A DNA stretch of 64,000 nt from Pseudomonadota bacterium (GTDB lineage Bacteria; Desulfobacterota; Binatia; UBA9968), in NCBI GenBank assembly GCA_021324155.1, contig JAJPJQ010000037.1, positions 100,427-164,426 of the forward strand, given 5' to 3'. A program made the position numbers and the translations under genes. Under the pieces are notes generated by a model. That model worked only from the letters and a program-made list of their open reading frames with translations. It was not told the DNA's origin and made no database searches. How positions within the stretch are numbered: the first letter of the stretch is position 1; every line of letters begins with the position of its first letter. Positions 56,283 to 64,000 of this stretch are shown here, piece after piece.

Positions 56283-57839
56283 TTATCGCCTGGCGCCCAT
56301 TTTTAGAGCCTTCAGGCTCTCCGGCAGCGCGTCCACGATGTCGGACGCGATCAGGCCCATCTGTCCTTTTACCATGGCGGCCCGATCACCGGCAAAGCCG
56401 TGGACGTATACGCCGAGCTTGAGCGCGTCTTCCATGGGGAAGCCCTGCGCCAGCAGGCCGCCCAGGATGCCGGCGAGAACGTCGCCCATGCCGCCGCTCG
56501 CCATCCCCGGATTGCCCGAGGAATTAATGAATATCCGGCCTTCCGGTGTAGCGATCACCGTACGCGCGCCCTTGAGCACAAGATAGCAGCAATTTTTCTC
56601 CGCGAACGAACGCGCGACGCCAATGCGGTCGCCGTTGACGGCGGCGGTATCCGCACCTAGAAGACGCGCCATCTCGCCGGGATGGGGCGTCAAGACGGGC
56701 GGCCGCTTGGCGCCACCGAGCCGGCGGATGTCGCCGGCAAGCAGGCTGAGACCGTCCGCGTCGATCACGAGCGGCATGTCCAGCTTCCGCAACAGCCACC
56801 AAAGGGCCGTCCGCGTCGAATCGTTGAGGCCGATGCCCGGGCCGAAAACTACGGCCGTCTTTCTCTCGAGCAGCCGGTGCCAGTCTTGATCCGAAGGTGG
56901 CACGATCTCTTCGTTCGCGTTTTCAGGCAGCAGCTCGGTCATCGCCTCCACGAGCGCGCCGGCGAAAATTCCGTTCAGCGACCGCGCCGACGCAAGCGTC
57001 ACCAGGCCCGCGCCGATGCGGAGGCCGGCGCGTGTCGAGAGAATCGCCGCACCGGTCTTGCCGTGCGAGCCGGCGAAAACGAGGAGATGGCCGTAAGTCC
57101 CCTTATGACTGTCGGGCTCTCGCTCGGGCACGAGTAAGCCGACTTGCTCCTCCTCGAGCAGCTCGGCGCGCGGGCCCACGGCTTGGACGGCCTCGCGACG
57201 GATTCCAATATCGGCTACGGCCAGCTCACCGACATACGCGACGCCGGGATAAATCACTTCCCCCAATTTCGGATACCCGAGAGCCACCGTCATCTCTGCT
57301 TTGATCGCCGTCCCGAGCGGCATTCCCGTGTCGCCGTCCAGGCCCGATGGAATATCGACGGCGAGTACAGGCAAGCCGGAGCTGTCGATCAGCGCGATCG
57401 CCTCGGCGTACATGCCGCGGACGTTCTCTTTGAGCCCGGTGCCGAGGATCGCGTCCACGACGAGCTTCTTGCCTTTGAGCCGCTCGCGCAGCAGCGGCAG
57501 CGGCTCGCCGCCTTCGTAAACTTTACCCTTCACTTTCAAATAGGCGCGGAGATTTTCCGCGGCGTCGCGAGAGATTTCCTCTTTGCGCGCCAGCAAAACC
57601 GTCTCGCACGGGATGCTTTTTTTTTTGAGATGCCGCGCGACCACGAAACCGTCGCCGCCGTTGTTGCCTTTGCCGCAGACGACGAGCACTCCCGCTTTCG
57701 CCTGCCTGCCGAAGCGCGCGAGCAGCGCCTCGGCGACCGCCGCGCCGGCATTTTCCATGAGCTCAAGGCTCGGCACGCGGTATTGCTCGATCGTCAGGCG
57801 ATCGAGCTCGCGCATCTCTTGCGAGGTGACGGCCAGCAT
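56283..57839 (-). CDS. Bifunctional NAD(P)H-hydrate epimerase/dehydratase
   Basis: GKGNNGGDGFVVARHL (epimerase); VLTPHPGEMARLLG and NPGMASGGMGDVLAGILGGLLAQG (dehydratase). Confidence 0.95.
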   Translation of the reverse strand: MLAVTSQEMRELDRLTIEQYRVPSLELMENAGAAVAEALLARFGRQAKAGVLVVCGKGNNGGDGFVVARHLKKKSIPCETVLLARKEEISRDAAENLRAYLKVKGKVYEGGEPLPLLRERLKGKKLVVDAILGTGLKENVRGMYAEAIALIDSSGLPVLAVDIPSGLDGDTGMPLGTAIKAEMTVALGYPKLGEVIYPGVAYVGELAVADIGIRREAVQAVGPRAELLEEEQVGLLVPEREPDSHKGTYGHLLVFAGSHGKTGAAILSTRAGLRIGAGLVTLASARSLNGIFAGALVEAMTELLPENANEEIVPPSDQDWHRLLERKTAVVFGPGIGLNDSTRTALWWLLRKLDMPLVIDADGLSLLAGDIRRLGGAKRPPVLTPHPGEMARLLGADTAAVNGDRIGVARSFAEKNCCYLVLKGARTVIATPEGRIFINSSGNPGMASGGMGDVLAGILGGLLAQGFPMEDALKLGVYVHGFAGDRAAMVKGQMGLIASDIVDALPESLKALKMGARR

Positions 57840-57877
57840 AATGAGATGTGACTGCTCGATTTAAAAGGGGAATTCTA

Positions 57878-58600
57878 TCACGACGCGCGGGCGCGGTCGA
57901 GCTGCGCGCGCATCTCCCGCACGGCCTGTTCCATGCCGATCATGATGGCGCGAGCGACGATGCTGTGGCCGATATTGAGCTCGACGATCTCCGGGATCGA
58001 TGCGATCGCCGGCACATTGTCGTAATTCAGGCCGTGGCCGGCGTGGACTTCGAGTCCCCTGCTGCGCGCGAGCGCGGCCGCGCGGGCGACAGCGTCCGCT
58101 TCGCGGGCCTGGGTACGTGACGAATTGGCGTAGCGGCCGGTGTGAATCTCGACGCCGTGCGCGCCGGTGTCCCGGCTGGCGGCGATCTGCTCGTCGTCAG
58201 GATCGATGAAGAGATTCACCTTGATGCCATTCGACTGAAGCGCTTCGACGGCGGCGCGTAGACGATGCTTTTGGGAGGCGACGTCGAGTCCGCCCTCGGT
58301 CGTGAGCTCCTCGCGCCGCTCGGGCACGAAGCACGCGTCGTCGGGCCGCAGCTGCGCCGCGAGCCGCACCATTTCGTCCGTCGCGGCCATTTCGAGGTTG
58401 AGCTTGCTTTTGATCGTCTTGCGCAAACGCTCGACGTCGCGTTGCTGGATGTGCCGGCGATCTTCGCGCAAATGGACGGTGATGCCGTCGGCGCCGCCGT
58501 TCTCGGCAAGCAGCGCAGCCTCGACGGGATCCGGAATCATAATGCCGCGCGCCTGTCTCACGGTCGCGACGTGATCGATGTTGACACCGAGACGAAGCAT
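57878..58600 (-). CDS. pdxJ: Pyridoxine 5'-phosphate synthase
   Basis: [48 protein letters not shown]. Confidence 0.97.
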   Translation of the reverse strand: MLRLGVNIDHVATVRQARGIMIPDPVEAALLAENGGADGITVHLREDRRHIQQRDVERLRKTIKSKLNLEMAATDEMVRLAAQLRPDDACFVPERREELTTEGGLDVASQKHRLRAAVEALQSNGIKVNLFIDPDDEQIAASRDTGAHGVEIHTGRYANSSRTQAREADAVARAAALARSRGLEVHAGHGLNYDNVPAIASIPEIVELNIGHSIVARAIMIGMEQAVREMRAQLDRARAS

Positions 58601-58678
58601 ATAAAGAAGCGCTCAGCGTTTCAGCTCGGATTAAAAAACTTCTGAATCTTAGCTGATTACTGAAACAGCTGACAGCTC

Positions 58679-60133
58679 TCAAGCCAACTCTCTTTTTATC
58701 TCCTCGACGATCTCTTCGGCCATACCGCGAATGCGCTGCTCGTTCTCGCCTTCGAGCATGACGCGCACCACCGGCTCGGTGCCGGAATAGCGCACCAGCA
58801 AACGTCCGCGCGTACCCAGCTCTTTCTCGACGGCGGCGATTTTCGCCGACACGCGCGGCAGCTTCGCCAGATCCTTTTTTTCTTTTACCCGCGCGTTCAG
58901 CAGGACCTGCGGGAGCTGCGTCATGATTTTTTTCAACTGGCTGAGCGGGCGGCCCTTTTCGACCATGACCGAAAGCAGCTGCAAAGCCGTCAGACAGCCG
59001 TCGCCCGTCGTATTGTGGTCGAGAAAAAGCAAATGTCCCGACTGCTCGCCGCCGAGATTGTAGCCGCCGCGCACCATCTCTTCGACGACGTAGCGGTCGC
59101 CGACCTGCGTGCGTTTGAGCTGGACCCCCAGGCCCTCGAGTGCGATTTCGAGGCCCAAATTGCTCATGACGGTCGCGACGACGGTCGAGCCCTTCAGCAT
59201 ACTCTTCTCGCACATGTCCTTGGCACAGATCGCGAGCACATGATCGCCGTCAACGATCTCGCCTTGATCGTCGACGAATACCGCGCGGTCGGCATCGCCG
59301 TCGAGCGTGATGGCGAGATCGGCGCCGTGCTCGCGCACTGCCTGACGCGCCGCTTCGGGATAAAGCGAGCCGCACTCCTGATTGATATTTTCGCCGTCGG
59401 GCTTGACGCCGATCGGAATCACCTCGGCGCCGAGCTCCGTCAACACGTCAGGTGCGACCCGATAAGCCGCGCCGTGCCCGCAATCGACGACGATCCTCAT
59501 TCCTTCGAGCGTGAGATGGCGCGGGAAGGTGTTCTTGAGACAGACGACATACCGGCCGACCGCGTCGTCGACGCGCCGCTGCTTGCCGATCGCGTTTCCG
59601 GTCGGGCGGTGGCGCTCCGTCTCGCCGCTGAAGATCAGGTCCTCGATTTTCGCCTCGGTCTCGTCCGGCAGCTTGAAGCCGTCGTAGGAAAAAAACTTGA
59701 TGCCGTTGTCCTGGTACGGATTGTGCGACGCGGAGATGACGACGCCCGCGTCGCAGCGCATGCTGCGGGTCAGGTAAGCGACGCCAGGCGTCGGCAGCGG
59801 CCCGACGAGCAGCACGTCGACGCCCATCGAGCAGATGCCGGACGCGAGCGCGGTTTCCAGCATGTATCCCGACAGCCGCGTGTCCTTGCCGATCAGAATT
59901 TTATAGCGATGATGCCCGTCGCTGCCGCGCAGATTCGCGGGCGCGGGCGTGCGGTCGCCCAACGGCGCGCCCGGTCGCTGATGCGCGGGGTCGTGCAGGA
60001 CCGAAGCGAGCCCGCGGCCGAGCTTCAGCGCCATTTCCGAAGTCATCGGATCGACGTTGGCGACGCCGCGAACGCCGTCGGTGCCGAACAGCCGCCGCTC
60101 GTACTGAACTTTTTTTGCCTTTTGTGAAGACAT
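58679..60133 (-). CDS. glmM: Phosphoglucosamine mutase
   Basis: [42 protein letters not shown]. Confidence 0.96.
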   Translation of the reverse strand: MSSQKAKKVQYERRLFGTDGVRGVANVDPMTSEMALKLGRGLASVLHDPAHQRPGAPLGDRTPAPANLRGSDGHHRYKILIGKDTRLSGYMLETALASGICSMGVDVLLVGPLPTPGVAYLTRSMRCDAGVVISASHNPYQDNGIKFFSYDGFKLPDETEAKIEDLIFSGETERHRPTGNAIGKQRRVDDAVGRYVVCLKNTFPRHLTLEGMRIVVDCGHGAAYRVAPDVLTELGAEVIPIGVKPDGENINQECGSLYPEAARQAVREHGADLAITLDGDADRAVFVDDQGEIVDGDHVLAICAKDMCEKSMLKGSTVVATVMSNLGLEIALEGLGVQLKRTQVGDRYVVEEMVRGGYNLGGEQSGHLLFLDHNTTGDGCLTALQLLSVMVEKGRPLSQLKKIMTQLPQVLLNARVKEKKDLAKLPRVSAKIAAVEKELGTRGRLLVRYSGTEPVVRVMLEGENEQRIRGMAEEIVEEIKRELA

Positions 60134-60149
60134 TCGTTGCTCCTGTCTG

Positions 60150-61088
60150 CTACGCGCCCCGGCCGGAAATCGTCACGCGGAAGCGATCCGGCTTCTGCTC
60201 CACCACTTTTATTTCCCGGGGCAGATTGAATGTGAGCGCGACGGAATGCGCGCCCGGCGCGAGGCCTTTCAAGTCGAGATAGACCTGGTCGGGTCCGAGC
60301 TTCAGTTCGTCCATTATGCGCTTCGGGCCGCTGACCTTGAGGTATGCTTGCTTGGGATTGATGGTGTACTTTCCGGAGACGTTGCGCGCGCGCACATCGA
60401 GCCGGCTGAACTCGCGCTCAATCGTTTCTTCCTCCAGAACGACGGTGACGGCGACTTTCTCGGGCGTGAACGTGAGCGCTTCGTCCGACGAGCTCAAGCG
60501 CACTTCGCGCGTGACTTGCCCCTTCGTGCCTTCGAGATCGACGGGAAGCGTCTCGATGGAAGCCATACGGTTAACAGCGCTCGCCGGACCCTGGACTTTG
60601 ACCGAATCGGGCGCGGCATCCGCACGAACGATTTTATACCCCGGCGGTGGCTTGCTGCCAAGACGGACTGTGACGGGCAGGACCCGCTCGCCGCGCGTCT
60701 CGAGCTTGAGATTGATCACCGCCGGGCTGATGCGTGCGATCCTGACGCCGCGCGGCGGATTGAAGAAGCCCGGACTCAGCCGGAATGTCGACGTCCCTGG
60801 GTGCGCCCCGTCGAGATCGAGGACGACCTTGAGGTAGTCCGGGTCGAGCGTGGAGAGCAGCGCCGGCGGCCCCGCCACGCGGATTTCCACCTGTCCCGGA
60901 CCGGGGTTTCCCATCATGAGATCCGCCGGCATGTTGCGCACCTCCACAGGGACCGTAATCGATTTCTCGGTCGGCTTCTGTCCGGCATTGACGAACAGCC
61001 ACAAGCCGACGGCGAACAGCACCGAAAATATCTTCAGGCCGGTGTCGCCGCTCGCCAACGCGAGAATTTTATTCAATCTGCGATTCAT
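60150..61088 (-). CDS. YbbR/CdaR-like domain protein
   Basis: TM anchor then repeated YbbR-like domains; overlaps cdaA by 4 bp; trimmed to [13 protein letters not shown]. Confidence 0.85.
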   Translation of the reverse strand: MNRRLNKILALASGDTGLKIFSVLFAVGLWLFVNAGQKPTEKSITVPVEVRNMPADLMMGNPGPGQVEIRVAGPPALLSTLDPDYLKVVLDLDGAHPGTSTFRLSPGFFNPPRGVRIARISPAVINLKLETRGERVLPVTVRLGSKPPPGYKIVRADAAPDSVKVQGPASAVNRMASIETLPVDLEGTKGQVTREVRLSSSDEALTFTPEKVAVTVVLEEETIEREFSRLDVRARNVSGKYTINPKQAYLKVSGPKRIMDELKLGPDQVYLDLKGLAPGAHSVALTFNLPREIKVVEQKPDRFRVTISGRGA

Positions 61089-61837
61089 GCGCTGAGAAGC
61101 TGCTCGAGGCGCGAGCGCAGCTGCGGGCCGTCGAGATCCCGGGTTACCCTGCCGGCTGAAACGAGAGATATCTTTCCCGATTCCTCGGAAACGACGACTA
61201 CGACCGCATCGGTGCCTTCGGTCAGCCCGACGGCGGCTCGATGGCGCGTGCCCATATCTCTGCCAACTCTCGAGTCTTCGCTTAGCGGCAAAATGCACTT
61301 GGCAGCGGCGATCCGGCCCTTGCGGATCACCAGCGCGCCGTCATGGATCGGCGAGCGCGGCGAGAAAACGCTCTCGACGAGCTCGCCGGTGACACGCGCG
61401 TCCAGCGGCGTGCCCACGTCGATGTAGTCGTTCAGTCCCACCTCGCGCTCGAAAACAACCAGCGCGCCGGTCCGCTTGCCCGCCATCGATACGGCGGCCT
61501 TGGTGATCTCCTCCACCGCTTGGCCGCGCTCGAACCGATCGGGGTTGCCGAACAGCGGGGTCGTGCCGACCTGGGTGAGCGCGCGACGAATGTCGCTTTG
61601 AAAGACGACAATTACGACGAGAATGATCGAGCCGAGGAAGTTTTCGAGAATCCAGTTGAGGGTAAACAGGCCCAACATCTGGGACCCGACGTAGAACAGC
61701 AGGATAATTACGAGCCCGATGATCATCTGCATGGCGCGCGTTCCTCGCATCATCGCGATAAGCCGGTAGACGATGAACGCGATGATGCCGATGTCGAGCA
61801 CGTCCTGCCAGCGCAGCTGCGTGAGGATTTCAGGCAT
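61085..61837 (-). CDS. cdaA: Diadenylate cyclase
   Basis: Three TM helices; DAC motifs IHDGALVIRKGRIAAAKCILPLS and GTRHRAAVGLTEGTDAVVVVVSEESG. Confidence 0.96.
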   Translation of the reverse strand: MPEILTQLRWQDVLDIGIIAFIVYRLIAMMRGTRAMQMIIGLVIILLFYVGSQMLGLFTLNWILENFLGSIILVVIVVFQSDIRRALTQVGTTPLFGNPDRFERGQAVEEITKAAVSMAGKRTGALVVFEREVGLNDYIDVGTPLDARVTGELVESVFSPRSPIHDGALVIRKGRIAAAKCILPLSEDSRVGRDMGTRHRAAVGLTEGTDAVVVVVSEESGKISLVSAGRVTRDLDGPQLRSRLEQLLSA

Positions 61838-62741
61838 GGCGCGTCTCCAGCCGTTCAGGCGCGCCGAAGCGAAGCGCGTCGGCGACGCGCAGGGCGCGGG
61901 CCGCCTGTTTCACGTCGTGGACGCGCACGATGTTGGCGCCTCCGAGCGCGGCGGCGACGGCGGCCGCGAGGCTTCCCTCCAGCCGCTCATCGGGACCGAG
62001 ATCGAGAATTCTTCCGATGAAAGCCTTCCGCGAAGCGCCGACGAGGAGCGGGAAGCCGAGCGCGGCGAGCGAGGGCAATCCGCGCAGCAGCGCCAGGTTG
62101 TGGTCGAGATTCTTGCCGAAGCCGATGCCCGGATCGATGACGACGTTGTCCGCGGCGATGCCGACTGCCGAGGCTTTCTCGGCTTGTTGTTTGAGAAAGT
62201 CCGCCACCTCTTCGACGACGTTCTCGTAGCTGGGATTTTGCTGCATCGTCTGCGGCGTTCCCTGCATATGCATGAGCACGACCGGAACCCCCTCGCGGGC
62301 GACCAGCGCCGCCATCGCGGGATCGGCGCGGAGCGCGCTCACATCGTTGACGATATCGGCACCGGCCTCTAGCGCCGCGCGCGCGACTTCGCTTTTAACC
62401 GTATCGATGGAAATGGGAATCGAGGAATTCGCGCGGAGTCTTTCGATGACGGGCAGCACCCGGCGGTTTTCTTCAGCGGCGGTAATCGATTTCGCGCCGG
62501 GCCGTGTGGACTCTCCGCCGATATCGAGGATATCGGCGCCTTCCGCCGCGAGGCGCGCACCGTGAGCGGCGGCGGTGTCCGCGTCGAGAAACCTGCCGCC
62601 GTCCGAAAAAGAATCGGGCGTCACATTGATGACGCCCATGATTGCGGTGCGCCGCACCATGTCGACGACGCCGTGGCGCGTGGTGAGAATAAACCCGCTA
62701 GCAGCAGCGGGCGCGGTTTTTTCGAACGACTCTCGAGACAT
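61830..62741 (-). CDS. folP: Dihydropteroate synthase
   Basis: MGVINVTPDSFSDGGRFLD; DIGGESTRPGAK. Confidence 0.97.
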   Translation of the reverse strand: MSRESFEKTAPAAASGFILTTRHGVVDMVRRTAIMGVINVTPDSFSDGGRFLDADTAAAHGARLAAEGADILDIGGESTRPGAKSITAAEENRRVLPVIERLRANSSIPISIDTVKSEVARAALEAGADIVNDVSALRADPAMAALVAREGVPVVLMHMQGTPQTMQQNPSYENVVEEVADFLKQQAEKASAVGIAADNVVIDPGIGFGKNLDHNLALLRGLPSLAALGFPLLVGASRKAFIGRILDLGPDERLEGSLAAAVAAALGGANIVRVHDVKQAARALRVADALRFGAPERLETRHA

Positions 62742-62871
62742 CGCGTTTCAAGGCTGCGTCCTCACATTCCGCATTTTATTCCCGAAACGTGAAGCCGACT
62801 CGAGCGGGAGAGGGACTTGAGTGAACCGATGACAAGGTGAATCGGCTCGAACTGAAAGCTCCCGGTCTATT

Positions 62872-64000
<1,129 letters not shown>

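Noticed and set aside
60246-61427. 393-aa plus-strand ORF opposite ybbR-like and cdaA
   Set aside because: Antisense shadow ORF without recognizable motif.

Overview
This is a GC-rich bacterial chromosomal window. Gene order ftsH-folP-cdaA-ybbR-glmM-pdxJ-nnr-tsaE-lysC-cimA suggests a Deltaproteobacteria/Desulfobacterota/Binatota-like lineage (inference only). The right third (about 45.8-64 kb) is housekeeping: glnE, rnc, mtaB, mnmA, cysE, cimA, lysC, tsaE, nnr, pdxJ, glmM, ybbR-like, cdaA, folP, ftsH. The left and middle hold single-gene metabolic and transport units separated by intergenic regions rich in dispersed hairpin repeats. The strongest non-routine signal is a glutaredoxin gene at 32182-32415 (-) missing from the ORF track. 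Its only in-frame stop is a TGA exactly at the first catalytic Cys position (QPG-TGA-GPC), followed 15 nt later by a perfect 8-bp hairpin with a GUU loop, so it is a probable selenocysteine glutaredoxin. Other points: a type I restriction HsdR running off the left edge; a RelE-like toxin frameshifted at an A6 run; a pair of related palindromic elements next to these; a divergent sigma-54-like promoter region with a 21-bp-phased tandem motif between a VIT1/rubrerythrin gene and a DksA/TraR-like gene; decayed gene fragments; and several sub-60-aa ORFs absent from the track. Coordinates of trimmed starts were counted by hand from the sequence. No database search was run.
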